A DNA stretch of 64,000 nucleotides, taken from positions 15,825,001 to 15,889,000 of the forward strand of contig NC_090778.1 of assembly GCF_040054535.1 (NCBI RefSeq), in the 5' to 3' direction. Under the pieces are notes generated by a model, which had not been told where the DNA came from, searched no databases, and saw only the letters and a list, made by a program, of their open reading frames with translations. Shown piece by piece: positions 1 to 22,147 of the stretch. The position numbers and the translations under genes were made by a program. The DNA comes from Antennarius striatus. Its lineage: Eukaryota > Chordata > Actinopteri > Lophiiformes > Antennariidae. The stretch's first letter is position 1; each line of letters begins with the position of its first letter.

Positions 1-3000
1 TTGGTCAATGCTTTATGTCATAGAGAAAGGTGAAGGACAAGCAATAAAGTTTATATGAAATGCAGAAACACTTCGTTGTGAGAGTTCTTTGAAAATTCTA
101 CAACCTGTTAAAAAAATGAAACTTACAAACTCTTCCAGTGGCCATCTTGAACTGTTATCTGAAATATATTTTTAAAAAACAGCCAAAAAATTAATTTGTA
201 ATGTAATTCATCGAGAAACAAACACAGGAGGGATCAAAATAGTTCAATAAAAATGGGACGATAACCTCACCTGTCCTGGGTGGCGCTGGAGACCCACTTT
301 GTTCAACACCGAGAAAAGAGAAGATTACAACTTATTATAAAAAGCTTAATATATAAGAACATAAACGAAGACTTGATGTAAGTGTAACACTTACATCAAG
401 TCAACACTTAAAGTGTTGCAATACTGACCAGTTTTTCAGTTTTCCAAAGTAGCTCTGAAAAGCATAAAATCAATAGATTAGCATTCAGAGGTTTGTCTAA
501 ATAAACTACATACCTTCCTGGTAATCATTTACTTTTAGTTACCAATCAACAGCCTCGAGTGAGAAGCTGGAAGGTCACCATGATGGACAATTGAGCTTTA
601 TCCGAAATATTCTCATAAATTTACTCAAATATAATGATTAACTTCAATTCTGAGGCTGACAAGAGGAGGCGGAGGTGAACATATCAAGCAAAATCATGAA
701 ATGAAGTGTTTTTCCCCACATGGCTGTTGAGGAAGTGGAAGTAGTGGCAATGTTGTATACATGGCAGGAGGGAGCATAGTTTCTGTCTCTCATGTCTCAC
801 ACCATGCATCTCAAAACAGATGATTTCATCCTACTGTTGGAAAATGTGGAGAACACGAAATATGATTAAATAAACATGTAGTTTATTATTCTGTCACTAG
901 TATTTAATTCCAAAAATGTCTGAATTTTCAAGCCAGGTCGAGTCACAATGATAGTGTTTGACTGTTGAGATGCCTGCTCTAACTTGTTGGTAAAACTGTG
1001 TCAGCATCAGGAAAAAGGAAAATGTCAGATGAGCAGGAGTGAGATTTAATGCAAACAAAGACAAGTCACAGAGAATCATTCAAATATTTCAGTGTTCTGA
1101 CAATAGAGATCCTCTGTCAGTATATCATGAGTAATTGATATTCATAGAAACATGACCAGCTGCTTTAATTTCATTTTTATTATGTGACAGAAATAGAAAG
1201 AAACACTTAATTGTGTGTTACCAGAGCACCATCCTGGTAAATACACATCAAAAATTTTTTCCACATGCAACGGGTAGTCACTAAATAATTATCACAGCAC
1301 TTTGGCACTCATTTACTGGAAAAATAAAACTTTTTCTGACACTCTCATTTATATCATCTGTAAAATTTGCACACATCTGATAAGACAACAAAACTGAAAC
1401 TACGCACAAACCTGACCACTGTAACATCACAAAATAATCTCCCTTAGATGAAGACACAGAGCTGCAGCCAGTGTTTTAATTATCAGATAATTGTGCCCTT
1501 TATGAAACACTGCTGGCAAGAAAAAATAATAAAAAGGCAATCCCATAACTACAATTTCAGTATGAAAAATGTGTGCTGTGTGCAAGAACATAGACTGGCA
1601 CTGCTGAAATAAGTTATATATGCCTTTATTTTAATTTTGATATTACTTATTAGAACTGTTTCTATTTAAAATTTCTAACTAAAACTTAAAATTCGTACAT
1701 AACCAATAACGCCCATGACATGTAATTAATCACAGTCACAGAAATCTACTAATTTAACTAATACAACGAAGCTGACAAAAAGTACTAAAAAGTGAGTTTA
1801 ATGAACATATTTCATCATTTAGACGCAGTGAAACATATTAAATAAACATATCAAAGGATATTATTTCACAATAAATCACTAATTTAAGCAGCTGCCATCA
1901 TTCTGAACTCCACAAAGGAAAGTGTTGAAATAAAAACAGCAACTAGGTGGATTCCAGAGGACTCGGTAACTCTAACAGTAAACCAGACAACCGACAACAG
2001 CCACTCACTTCCTTCTCACTAGTTATCAGAAGGTAAACACACTAAACTCTACTGTACCATCGTGATGATCTCAGGTCCAGGCTCACACCTCAAGTCAATG
2101 AGAATTGTCTGTTTTTCAGGTGTTGGATCCAAATGGTTTGGAGAATGGAAGTGAGCCACCCTAACTGATGTCATTTGCATTTCCTCCTGACGGCCTCACG
2201 TGCTGCATCACTCCCTACCTTTAAATGATCTGAAGTCTCAGCTCCACATTTCCCCACAGCAACTTCCTAAAGATGAGGTCACCAACAGCAGCATGGATTT
2301 ATTTACAGTTTGCTACAACTGCTGCATCACATTTCTATTATATTAAAATCCAAAAACGAGGAAATTCAGACACATAAATATTATAAATGGAGCAAAAGTA
2401 GATGTCATTGTCTGTTACACCTTCAACACCCCCATGTGCTGATGAATACTTCAGTACTGACCCATGTCCACCACAGGACATCTGGACCATGAACAAATCT
2501 GTGGGATTCATTATCAAAACGATGATAAACCTGGACAAGAACAAGCATTACCAGAAGGAAAAAGAAAGACGATAAACATAAAAACATAAAGCAACATTTG
2601 ACTGGACGTTGTATATTTTCCTTTCTGAGAAGCTTTACAGTAGAATTATGCAGTTTTGTCAAACTTTTCAAACTTTCCAGACTATTGCAAATGTTCTAAT
2701 ACTTATCATTACTCATTTAGTCATTATAGCCACAGTTAGTGAAGTCCTCTATGACTCGGCGCTCCAAACCACACCCCGGACTCGGTAGGGTTTTTTTTTT
2801 TCTGAAACACTGCTTTGTCAGCTGGGACAGGCTCCAGCTCCCACAGCGGATGAAGCAGTAGACGATAAATGAATGAATGAATGAATGTTTGTTTTTTGTT
2901 TTCTCCAGTGGTCCTAATCCTCCTATGTAACTCACGTACACAAACACGTACATTTATATTACTATAGCTATTGCTTCATTAAACCCTTCAATAATCAATA

Positions 3001-3800
3001 ATCATAATCAATTTCCTATAATGTATGGCTACAATATAGCAAGCAATGATTAACACATTAAATTAATATATATTCAGTTTTATTCAAAATGTATACAATA
3101 CAGGAAACCTGAGAGGGCTGCTTTCTGGGGTCATTGATGGTTATGTGGCTGCAGTACAGCCACCCTACCAGCAGAGGACGCCCACGTTCTAAATGAAGCC
3201 CCATGAGGCGTCATTTGGTCATCACTACCAAGAAAGCTGAAGAGTGGGATGAGTCGATGCTAATCTGGCAGTGAACTGGGAAAACTGGAACTTGGGCCAA
3301 GAGTGACAGTACACAAGTCCTGACATTTCAACTAGATTGAATGAGATTTACAAATATTTAATCTGGGGAAGATAAAAATTGCTTAACTACTGTATATTCT
3401 GTGTGACTTGAACTGTAAGCTCCTCTGACAGATTTTCAAAGACTGAAAAGACAAGCACATTAACATAAGAAATCATTCCCTGTGATTTCTCTGAGTCGCG
3501 GATATTGCAGTCCACAGATGCAGGATTGTGAGATTACCATTCATTTGAAAAAATGAGGAAATGACGAAAGAATAATTCGTAACTAAAAGGTGCACTCATC
3601 AAGAAATGTCTTCTCCCCCAGATCAGTGTTTCGTCGATCATCATACTGGAATGTTCCTCTCAAACCGGAATCTGATAACATGAACTTTTCTTTAGCAAAC
3701 ACTAATATGTCGTGGTGTAAAGATTTCATTCGTTATCTAAGGGAAATGGTGATATATCACAAGGTCATGACACATTAAGAGAAAAATTTCATATATGTAT
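1..3800. other. Gene-poor AT-rich flank downstream of plat
   Basis: I see no exon with splice sites, no recognisable protein homology and no RNA gene here. Open frames are short and lack codon structure. The only repeat-like piece is at about 2740-2890 and is listed separately. Confidence 0.6.
2750..2890 (+). repeat. Diverged LINE-type 3' tail with (ATGA)n
   Basis: The string around 2820-2890 (GCTGGGACAGGCTCCAGC, then a GCGGATGAAGCAGTAGA-like stretch and ATGAATGAATG) resembles the 3' ends of fish RTE/Rex3-type elements, which finish with GGATAAGCGG and an ATGG/ATGA tail. It is short and degraded, so the family is uncertain. Confidence 0.45.
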
Positions 3801-3811
3801 CACAAATGTTA

Positions 3812-4895
3812 TTTATTGAAAAAAGGAGTATGGTTGTGGTTACAATGACAACAGGGACAATAAATTATTAAACTACAGTGCAAAGACACGGTACAAAATC
3901 AGTCCAAAAATAACATAAAAACACATAAATATTAACTTAGTACAAACATCTAAAACACATCCATAAGCTAGAATTTGTTAATTAGATAAGCTTTGGAGTT
4001 TAATGTCGGGCAGCAGAGAACTGCCTCCAGTCATGTGCAATAGAGACAATATGTGCACGCCGGGCTCAGTCCAGGGGGCTGGTGGAGAAGTGTTCTCAAA
4101 ATCAGGTTGAAACAAAAATAGAGAACAAGTGAGAAGCTCCTCTTCAGCTATAGAGATGCTGAAGGAGCAGGACACAGGTTTGTTGAATTGAGTATCTCAG
4201 AGTTTCCTGCTGTCTAAACCCAAGCAATAAAGTAAACTCCATTCAGGACATGTTAAACTAAAACTGATGGAGAAAATTCCAACTCATTTATGGAAGACTA
4301 TCAATCTTTATACGAAACTACATCGAACATGTAAACATTCCTATGTGACTTACTGTACTGCATAAAAAGAAAACTTGTGTACAGGAGTGTTCTATCAGGC
4401 CACATGTACTCCTGACTTGAACTGTACCCTTGTGACTTCTATAAACTGGCAAGAATACAACCAGATATGAGAAAGGAACATACTGACACTTCCTATTTTC
4501 CCAGACTGAATTTCCACTCTGATAGATTCAATTTTGAGGAAAAGTTTGCCTGAGAAGACAAATTATGACAGACATATTCAACACAATAGGTGGACAAGCT
4601 GATTTTCCATTGTTTCTGTCCATATACTATATCACATTCCACACAGGAAAGAAGAGAAAACGTCAGATCGAAGAGAATAAAAGTGATAATTGAGGTCTCT
4701 TAATGTGTCTCTGTGGGAGTGGACCTGCTGGTTTCAAACCTCCATCAGTTTTCATCTGGCTCAACAGAGAAGAGAGGCAGACGCCTGTCGTTCTCTCTGT
4801 CTGTCCGTCCATGAAGGACACACGTGTACTCTCCATTTTACCCACTGAGGCTATGGGGATCGCCATTCAACACCTTAAATTCACTGCTTATTGTT
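3812..4895 (-). other. plat: Predicted plat 3' UTR with poly(A) signals
   Basis: Below the plat stop codon (4898-4896) there is no further coding sequence. An ATTAAA lies at 4004-3999 and a canonical AATAAA at 3817-3812 on the minus strand, which would give 3' UTRs of about 0.9 or 1.1 kb. Assignment rests only on these hexamers and position. Confidence 0.45.
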
Positions 4896-11571
<6,676 letters not shown>

Positions 11572-12719
11572 GTCAGAGGTCCTGGAAGAAACATAAAAGC
11601 TCAAATTTAAACAAGTGTCTGATGCTAATGTAGTTTATGTAGACAATGTAGTTAATGTAGTTATGGAGACATTTTTCAATGTATACCTATCTTTGATTAT
11701 CAATAACACACACGAGCAAAAAGAAAAAAATTACATTGAAAGATCAAATTCACTGTCGTATGCAAAAAGGAGCACATTAAAGTTAATGAATGTCTGAATT
11801 AAATATTCGGGTGACTTTTCATGTAAATCATTAGTCATGAATCTGTCATAAGAAATGAGCCAACAATTGGAGGAAAACGATCAACATTGGTCACCTTCCC
11901 CCAACTACACTGTTTCTGTTCAACTTCCTTCCTCCATCCCTCGCTCTGATCCTGAGAGAAGCCCCTGGAGAGGAAAGGGTGGGCTAGGTGGGGTGTTGTT
12001 GGGAAACCAGGGGTCATTTCTAGCTTCTTGTTGACTCCTTTAGTCAGACGGGAAGTTTTAACAGCCTGTTCAGGCCAATCTCAAAGGAGATTATGCCCTT
12101 TATCTTTTTTTGTTCCCCTGCCGAAATTGATTCAGTTTTTTTCAGCTGGGATAAACAAGAAGCAGATCATGTCTACATCAAGCAAATAAAACAGATGCTG
12201 AGCACTGCATCTAACAACACAACCCGGAGAACCCTGGAGCAAAAGGCAGCATGCACAGCAGAAAGTTTCTGCACCAAGCTGAGAGTATTTCTCCTCTCAG
12301 CAAAGCTGCAGCCGCGGGAGGACGGAGTGACTCAGGACATAAAAGGGAAAGAGAAGAAACAGGAGAGAAAGCCTTGAGCAATAAAAATAAATAAATAAAA
12401 AATGTATTTCTCTTTTATACTTCCAAAAAAAAGACAGACTTGTTCCTCTTCTCTATTTTATAGGAGAAAAATAATAGAGAAAAGATAAAGACAAAAGTGT
12501 CTGTTGTTCCTCAGTCTAGTGTGAGTAAACATGAGTCACAAAGTGAACTGGAGAGGGGAGGGATGAGGGAAAGAAAGAATGAAGAAGAAAACTGGATAGA
12601 GATGAATAGAAAAATGGCACACAATGAGGACAGAAACTCAGTCAGTTTGGGAGTCAGTTTAGAAACATCGATGACAAAATTCTACAGACGCTGGTCAAGC
12701 AAGACACACACTAAGACCA

Positions 12720-12721
<2 letters not shown>

Positions 12722-12787
<66 letters not shown>
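12722..12787. repeat. (GT)n microsatellite in plat intron 1
   Basis: Uninterrupted GT dinucleotide array of about 66 bp. Confidence 0.95.
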
Positions 12788-12789
<2 letters not shown>

Positions 12790-12917
12790 ACAACCTGATG
12801 TTAATGCTCTGCTCCTGCCTGTTTCTCCACTGAATCACCATCTGTGGTCAACTGAGCTGATAGAAAGCAGCGCTTTGTTTTGATATATCAGTGAGGTAAA
12901 ACAGCTAGGCTAGCAAC

Positions 12918-12919
<2 letters not shown>

Positions 12920-13003
<84 letters not shown>
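12920..13003. repeat. (CA)n microsatellite in plat intron 1
   Basis: Uninterrupted CA array of about 84 bp, only some 130 bp from a (GT)n array of opposite polarity. In single-stranded form or RNA the two could pair into a long stem. Confidence 0.95.
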
Positions 13004-13005
<2 letters not shown>

Positions 13006-16000
13006 GTGCTCAGGAACGTGTAGCTAATCAACATCCATATTCACAAGGGTTAACTCTTTCTGCTCACTGGTTTAAAGGACTCCTTTTCAGAATGTGGTTT
13101 AAAACACAAAGACATGCTTCCTACTCTCACCATTAAGAGGACTGGTCCTCTTGAAAGCTATCCTTGTCTGTAACAAATAAAAAACCCCAGTTGACCCAAA
13201 CATTTATCCCCCGCAGAGCCTCATTGGCAGGTTGACAGCACACAAGTTTCTTTTTTGTTCCACTTGTCCTGTTCAGCTACATTCACGCATCCCAACCCTG
13301 TCAGCTAAAAACATGTGTTTCCTGCTAGCGTGGGCCCCATGCATTTCGGAAACGTGCACATGCACATATCAACACGCAAAGAAACTTGAGACAGCATGCA
13401 CGCATGAGATATGAACATATGTCTGTTCCACCCTTTTTTAAAGTTTGTGGTATCAGAAAGGCAGAGGTCCTGCTTAGACTGCATCAACACAACTACTCTG
13501 ATAATCCTACCATGCAGTCGCCTTGACTTTTAGCTGTCATAAATAAAATACTTGTGATTGTGGAACATTTTACAAGATACAAAACAAGACTGCAACAGGG
13601 TGTGGGATACAGCTTCTTTAAAGTGGTGAACACTTCAGAAAAAAATCCTGTCTTACTTGTGTTTAAATGCCTCTTGCAAGTTTAAATATGGTCATTTCAA
13701 TGTTTTCATTTGATAATCAGAGGTAAATGAAAATCTATTTGCTCTGAATTTACATTTGCTTGTAGAATTTCACTTACAAAAGGCCTTTTTTAGTCAGAAT
13801 TCAGATATTGTCAAATAGGACAACAGTTTGAACGATAATCAGATGATATTCAGGGATGTCTCTGAGGTTTTGACTCTAACAGGCAGTGACAAAGAACAGC
13901 CGACAACCTGAAGCGTGGAAACATTTTCCTGTTCCAACCCAATCAGTTTAACGTTTAAACATGTACAGGAGATTGTGGTTCCCCCAAGTCAAATATGAAC
14001 GGAAGAAATGAAGACATCTTTGGATCATTACAATCCAGACTGTGACTCACTAAAAACTGCATGACAGCGGTTTTAAAATCTGCCACTTCAGTGGAGCAAA
14101 AGAATGCAACACACAACAAGACAGACGAGCACAAGAAGACGCTCACACATCTTTTAGGTCTAAAACTGAAATGTTTTATGCCAACTTCCTGTTGATGAGC
14201 AGTGACAGCATATTTGAAGGAGTTGGTCTCACATGCTGACCACAACCTTTGAAATACTTGAGGTGAATTCACAAGCCCATTAGCTGGGATGTGTAACAGC
14301 GATGGTACGCTGCAGGTTGTGAAGATTGAAGGTGAGACATTCCTCTCCTCCAGTAATCAGAATGAAATGTCAAAGTCTAAAGAAACTAAATGGTTAGATG
14401 GTGTGAGAAGTTTGAATTATGGCTCTATTCAAATGTTAGAAGCGATTCTTTGAAACAAGCACAGAGTGGGTGGATGCTGGCACCCAGGGAAGGAACTGGC
14501 AGAGGAAACACCTTTAAAATTACAGATAAGTTACATTTATGGTTTAGTTTTCTTAGCAATGTGGTTTCCTGACAATTGTTTTTAAACGACTCCACATTTG
14601 TGGGATTGAAGTGTGAACACTTTTCCCATTCGCTTGTCAAATCATGCTGGCAAAATAAGTTTCCGCTAAGATTCAGCTTTTGCAGTCCTGAGGCGTTGTT
14701 CCCTCCGTTGGAGATTTGCATGCATCTTTACTGATGATATGTTATGGCATGTATTGCCACGTCCATAAGCTACTTAGTAGGGATAACGCATTCTTGATCC
14801 TGAGTTTGTCAGCTTCAAAAGGGCAGCTGTGATTAGCGGAACAGAGGGCTGCATTGTCCCCTTGCTGTTTCCATCTGTGCAAGGGGAGCCTAGTACTCTT
14901 TATCAGGAAGAAACAGAAACCCAAAGCCAAAAGAAGCAGGTAGAACGAGCAGGTGTTGACAGTACAATTAGTAAAAAATGAGGGGTGAATGGCACATGAG
15001 ACAGGTACAGGGAAGGATGTGAAAGAGTAGAGAGAAAGGAGAGAAACCGGAGAGGGGGGAAAAGACCTAGAGGAGGAAGATGAAATCAAATCCCACTAGT
15101 CAGCAAAAAAAGGCCATGAGTGTGTCTGAGTCATCCAAGCTTCCAGGATTATATGGAGACAGATAGAGAAAGAGACCGATTGGTGCATTATCAAGGTCAA
15201 CGCATGAAGAAACAATTCAAAAATGTAGTCAGGCTGGAAGAGCAGAGACGTGAAAGACAGTTTTAACCAGTTTTAAGAGAAAGACATATAAATATTAAAT
15301 AAATGAGGCATTCATCTTCTGCTCATTGTTCCCACATCGGATCTATTTCCTGTCTGACCCTCTCCTAACACCGACCTTTAAGACCCAACGGCTGACGGTA
15401 TGAGTCACAGAGGCACAAACACAGCTGGCCACTCTGTCGGGAATGCAGTTATGGATACAAACTACTTTCTCTCAACACGCTGCAGCAAAGTATGTGATAG
15501 AGTATCAGTGCTGTCGGATGCTGGGGAAGACACTGGCCAAACTGATAGGTTCTAAGTAAATCCAGTTCATTAAATGGCCTGATAAGAGCCTGCACATCAA
15601 TTATCTTGTGCAAGTTTTGGCTCAGAACAGTACACAGCTACACACCAGCACTGAAAGAAGGCACAGTATCATGGAAGGGAAATTCCTTGATAACCAGCAT
15701 ACACCAGGCCCATCAGATGAAGACCTTATCATCACAAACATTACGGTTTTTGTACTTTAAGATGCTGTCACCTCGACCTTGGCATAAAGCATACTTACTC
15801 CAGATAAATTCTTGGGGAGGAAGCGTGAGAACCACTAATTATACAGTTGCATTCTCCGCAGATTAAACGGGTGGATCAGGATTTGATGACAGAAAATATT
15901 GGGATGTAAAAAGAAAGAATAACCAAAGTCAGTTTTACCCTGAGAAAAGAATCCTGCCACAATGACAACAATCACTATCCATTTTCAGTATCTGAATCAA

Positions 16001-16393
16001 TTTTACATGAGTTGATATTTACTGAAGTGTTTACATCCCAATATTTTTCAATCTCCTTTTATTTTTGACCAACAGGATTGAACAACATGACAAATGTGTG
16101 TCAAGAAAAGTTTAGAAGTTAATACGACTGATCCGCAAGATTTGGTACAATAATAACCAATTCAATTCATGTAATAGATGTAATAGACGCATTAATTGGA
16201 AAAAAACAACAACAACCCACAGCCACCCTCCTTCGTACCAGCTAAAAAACACCTGATTGTAACGATGTCATAATCCCACCATTGTGAAGCAGAGACATCA
16301 TAAACTCATATAGTATATTAGCAGCTACAGTCCACAGTGGATTACGCATTACGCATGTGCGTAAAACCAACGCGATCAAAGCAGAATTCTTAC

Positions 16394-16470
16394 CGAGTTG
16401 AAAAGCTTTGGGGACTTGTCGTCGTGTCTGAGCAGCTGATGTCCTCCGGGTTTGCAGCTCGTTCTGCTCC
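16394..16470 (-). other. plat: plat non-coding exon 1 (5' UTR), predicted
   Basis: On the minus strand a clean donor (CTCG followed by GTAAGA) lies at 16394/16393. The first coding exon at 11571 has an acceptor (TTTCTTCCAG) just upstream of its ATG, so an upstream 5' UTR exon is required, and human PLAT likewise has a non-coding first exon. The upper edge is inferred from the TATA box about 25-30 bp away and is not exact. Confidence 0.6.
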
Positions 16471-16490
16471 GGTACCCTCTCTGTTCGCGG

Positions 16491-16560
16491 TTTTTATAGG
16501 AGCCCTCTGGATCCGCCGGTGCGTAAAGGGGAGGGTTGCTGTGACCTCAGCGGGTTTGCG
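16491..16560 (-). promoter_or_regulatory. plat: plat core promoter: TATA box and CRE-like element
   Basis: Read on the minus strand, a TATAAAAA box occupies 16498-16491, about 100 bp upstream of the exon 1 donor. A CRE-like TGAGGTCA lies at 16549-16542, some 50 bp further upstream. The surrounding 16400-16680 is CpG-rich, unlike its AT-rich flanks. Human PLAT is known to be cAMP-responsive through a CRE close to its start site; equivalence of this element is inference. Confidence 0.6.
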
Positions 16561-16679
16561 TGGCCGCCGGCCGGATGGAGATGATGCAGTCCGCTGGGCG
16601 GTGCCGACACGAACGGGACTGTCCCGAGTATTCCAGGAGCGAAACTGAGCCGAGCGCATGTTTCCCGTTCGTTGAGATC

Positions 16680-18365
<1,686 letters not shown>

Positions 18366-18373
18366 ATATATAC

Positions 18374-18845
18374 CAGCGGTGTCAAACTCATTTTCAGAGG
18401 GCCATATGAGCATAACTGCTGTCCTCAAAGGGCCAGATGTAACTAACAAATGTAACTCAATGTAATGTCAAAATAAATGTAACTACTCCTTAATGTTACT
18501 TATTCAAGTTACAAACATTACAAACATATTTACTTGTTGCTCTGTTATAACATAAATCCTTTTAATTTGTCAGGTTATTAAACCCACAGAACTCTATCGA
18601 TAAAGGATAAAACTATCCAAGTAAATAAATAAAAATAACGTCAAACACAAGTTAGGACATTAACTTTGTTTTTTGTCAAAGTTTAAGTAGCCTTAATTAT
18701 TGCATTGTGGGAAATGTAGTTTTGGTCAAAGCATGCTTTTGACCTATTTATTTTTGGACACTCTGACCTTTTATGCTCTCGCTGGCCACATAAAATTATG
18801 TGGCGGGCCACATTTGGCCCCTGGGCATTGAGTTTGACACATGTG
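18374..18845. mobile_element. Non-autonomous hAT-type transposon (472 bp) with perfect 8-bp TSD
   Basis: Ends are CAGCGGTGTCAAACTCA and TGAGTTTGACACATGTG, imperfect terminal inverted repeats (14 of 17 positions match). The flanks carry a perfect 8-bp duplication ATATATAC (18366-18373 and 18846-18853), the TSD length of hAT elements. No transposase frame is present, so it is a MITE-like deletion derivative. Confidence 0.88.
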
Positions 18846-18853
18846 ATATATAC

Positions 18854-21240
18854 AGTGAAAACAAGTCCTTTCATAATATGTTTGAAACTTAGACTTGCAA
18901 CTGTGGGTAATAGAGAGTCATCAGTCACGTGGAGGGAAAATTCAAACATGTAGAGAGTATTCAAAGAAATCACATTAAGGAAGTAATTAAAAATGAGTCA
19001 GGATGTGAAAAAAACTAGTCAGCTATTTCTTTTACTAACAACAATTGGCAAGAAGCATCTGTGAAAATTTGTAAAGGGAAGCAGACAAGAAATTGAGCAA
19101 ACATGATCACAATTTAGATGTTTACATGACCAGCACTGTCACCTCACAGCAGGAGGGCTCTGGGCTCCAATCTACAAAAGACATATTCTCACTTTGTGGG
19201 TGTGGGGTTAAATTTCATCCGTCTCTGTATTGTTTGTGCTGACTGGAAGAGGTCAGGACCTCATCCAGTGCCATTCTCAATGAGTATAAACAGACACACA
19301 CAACTTACAAACATTTCCAGTTCAGTTAAGAGCACAGATAAACGTCAGAACCTTCAGATACGGTCAGTTCAGTAGATGACGATGATCGTTTTAGGTTATA
19401 TCAGCGTGAGTTGTCAGTTTCCACCCAAACTTATCCAAGAACAGCATATGATGAAATAAAAACATCACCAATGTGCACTGGAAATTTCTAGGGCAACATC
19501 CGCTAGATCGACATCAGTTTGGCAACGTCAGGGAATGATACGTTGAATGGCTATTTGATTTAAAGAATAACATTTAATTTCAAATGACAATGTTTTTTGA
19601 CTGTCGTGCTGCTGGCACTCATTTTAACATTTATTTCAATTACACATGAAATTGAGATGTCTGCAAATCCAAATCTTTATGGTAATTTATCCCAGTACAC
19701 CTGGCACACACTGACTAAGAGCTGCCTGAAAATGATCGGTGTTACTTTGTAGTCAGCAAACAATTGCAGACACGTCTGGGTGATGCATGTAAAACATCTG
19801 TAATTGTCATGTATTCTTGATACGATTAATATCAGTTCTGTGAAAACAGAGTCCACTGAAAAGCTTAGAAAAACTTTCTTTTACAACTGAGGAGAGAGAG
19901 TAATTCAAGAGGGAGGAGTAATGCATAACGGTGAGATGAGCTGTCAGGTCAGAGCAGGTGGTGCCTCTGTTAACAGGACATTGTAAACCTGAGTCTGTCA
20001 GTGTGGTAGGGTCACTCTCAAAATAGTGACAGCCTTAGGCTGAAATATAACACACACTGATGTATGCATTGTGCTCCTATAGGCCTTTGCACTAATTGCA
20101 AAAATTTCCACATAATATGTACCACAATATGTTTTTTTATGATTTCTTTAAAATATATTTTGTCATTTTTAGGAATATACAAATTTTTTTTGAATTCTTA
20201 TCCAGTCCCTACCGAAGCCCGGCACAGCACCTCAGGGGCCCATTACCATAATTCAGCACACATCACTATACAAATACAGGGATACAAACTTATCTGTGAC
20301 CTTTTTACAAGAAAAATGATTAGACTTAATTAGAAATGATAACGACCTCACTTCTATTCTACGAAAATTCACAATGAACTGTTTCCTTTGGGTGTGTTGA
20401 TAAAGCTAATAAACAAAGCAGAACATTTCCGGTTGTGTGTGTCACCAAAAGCAGTGCCAGCTGTCCTCTCCAGTGTTTATTCTGAGCACATTCACTTAGA
20501 GTAACACAGAAAAAACTCATAGTTCTCAATGTCTAATAATGATGTATGGAGATTTTATTTAGGAAATAACACAATGTAGAAAGACAGTTTTCAAACTCAT
20601 CATCTGCCTAAACATAAAGTACAGAATGGCATATTAAGTGTATTTACTGTCACTGGTGGTTATTTACTGTCTGGTGGTTATATTTTTGCAGGTTAATGAT
20701 TAATTTGCTTAAATAACCATCAGATTAATAACTGTACCAATGAAGTTCCAAACTGGTATAAGGTAGGTATAATGGGGTAAGACCATCACGAGACATTCAG
20801 ATATAATAATAAAATAGGGAAACTGAATTTCCTCAGCAGACATCTGCTCTCTCAGCTTGCTTTGTCGAATATTATTGAATTCCGTTGGTTTACACATGAG
20901 TAAAGGATGGTATTTTGGTTCTGGACAAGCAATATAAAGTGAAAACATGAAATATGCCACAAACATTCAAGTATTTATTTGGAATATTTTCATTTCCATT
21001 AACTAAAGTGCAACTATTAAGCATATGCAGTTGGGAAAAAAATCAATTGACGGGTCAGCACACAATAAAATCAGGGATTTCTATTTCTATTTTTTTTAAT
21101 GAAACCATAGTGTATATTAGGACAGCACAATTGTCTTTTGTGTGGCACTGCCATGAGCTGACATCTTATCTGGGATGTACCCCGTAGCCAGCTGGAATAG
21201 GCTGACTCCTGACCCACAATGGATGAATAGAACACATTTC
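18854..21240. other. Intergenic DNA, mostly unannotated
   Basis: No gene found. About 19130-19300 resembles a very common fish dispersed repeat (CACTGTCACCTCACAGCAGGAGGG followed by a diverged TTTGTGGGTGTGG region). About 21176-21235 looks like a short LINE 3' fragment (CAGCTGGAATAGGCTG with a GGATGAATAG end). Confidence 0.45.
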
Positions 21241-21245
21241 ACAAA

Positions 21246-22110
21246 ATCAATCAATCAATCAACTTTTATTTATATAGCACTAAATCATATCTGAAAACAT
21301 ATCAAAGCGCTTTACAGATAGAAAGCCAACAATGCCCTCCAGAGCAAGCATAAGCGATGGTGGCGGGGAAAAACTTTCTCATTGAGGAAGAAACTCCGGG
21401 CAGGACCCAGGCTCTGGAGGGTGGTCATCCCACCTGTTGGTTGGGAAATAGAAATACATTGGGGAAAGAGATAGGTCAAGTAAAAGAGATGGAGAGAGTG
21501 AGAGAGTGGCAGATAGGCCAGTATGAGTTTCATGTCCATAGTGCGCTGTCGCTGAATTGGGGGCAGGATTTCCCGGCCTTTGGATATCCTGTCTTCCATC
21601 CGCGTTCTCTACCTGTGGAACAGAGGCACAAAGACAGTGGCAGTATCATGCAGACAGAGCGCGTGATTTGACAGAAATAGTAATAAATTCTAGGAGTAGA
21701 AATAAATTCTAAGAGCATAGAAAGATAAAGAAAGCGAAGGAGAAGTGACAGAAGCTTCACAGAGAAAAAATACCCTCAGCAGCCTAAGCCTAGAGTAGCA
21801 TATCTAGTGGGGTGAGTGTTATTTCTAATTGCAGGCTCTATCAAAAAGGAGGGATTTTAGTCTACTCTTAAATAAGCTGAGAGTGTCTGCCCCTCGGACC
21901 GAGGTTGGGAGATCGTTCCAGAGTAAAGGGACCAGATAGCTAAAGCTTCTGTCTTCTGTTCTACTCTTAAAAACCCGACAGGTCACCAGAAATCCTGCAT
22001 CCTCGGATCGAAGGGCCCTGGGTGGGTGATACACTTCAATAAGATCTTCAAAGTAAGATGGAGCCTTACAGTGGAGAGCTTGGTATGTAATCATAAGGAG
22101 TTTGAATTGT
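21246..22110 (-). mobile_element. LINE 3' end (CR1/L2/Rex1-like), truncated
   Basis: On the minus strand a frame of 89 codons (22094-21825) shows the C-terminal signature of fish L2/Rex1-type reverse transcriptases: TYQALHCKAPSYF, then SRALRSEDAG-like, LWNDLPTSVRGADTL and FKSRLKSLLF. The 3' UTR follows and ends at the plus-strand motif AACTTTTATTTATATAGCAC, common at the 3' end of such fish LINEs. Exact clade is uncertain. Confidence 0.75.
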
Positions 22111-22147
22111 TGAATTGAAACTGTTTTTCACTTCATAAGATATATGC

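Larger units (their letters stand above)
11572..16393 (-). other. plat: plat first intron (about 4.8 kb)
   Basis: Lies between the predicted non-coding exon and the signal-peptide exon; its last few bases nearest the ATG are 5' UTR. It contains two long dinucleotide arrays (listed separately) and no recognisable gene. Open frames here do not resemble known proteins and are not flanked by convincing splice sites. Confidence 0.6.

Noticed and set aside
14742-15089. 115-codon minus-strand Ser/Phe-rich frame in plat intron 1
   Set aside because: Low-complexity composition and no homology.
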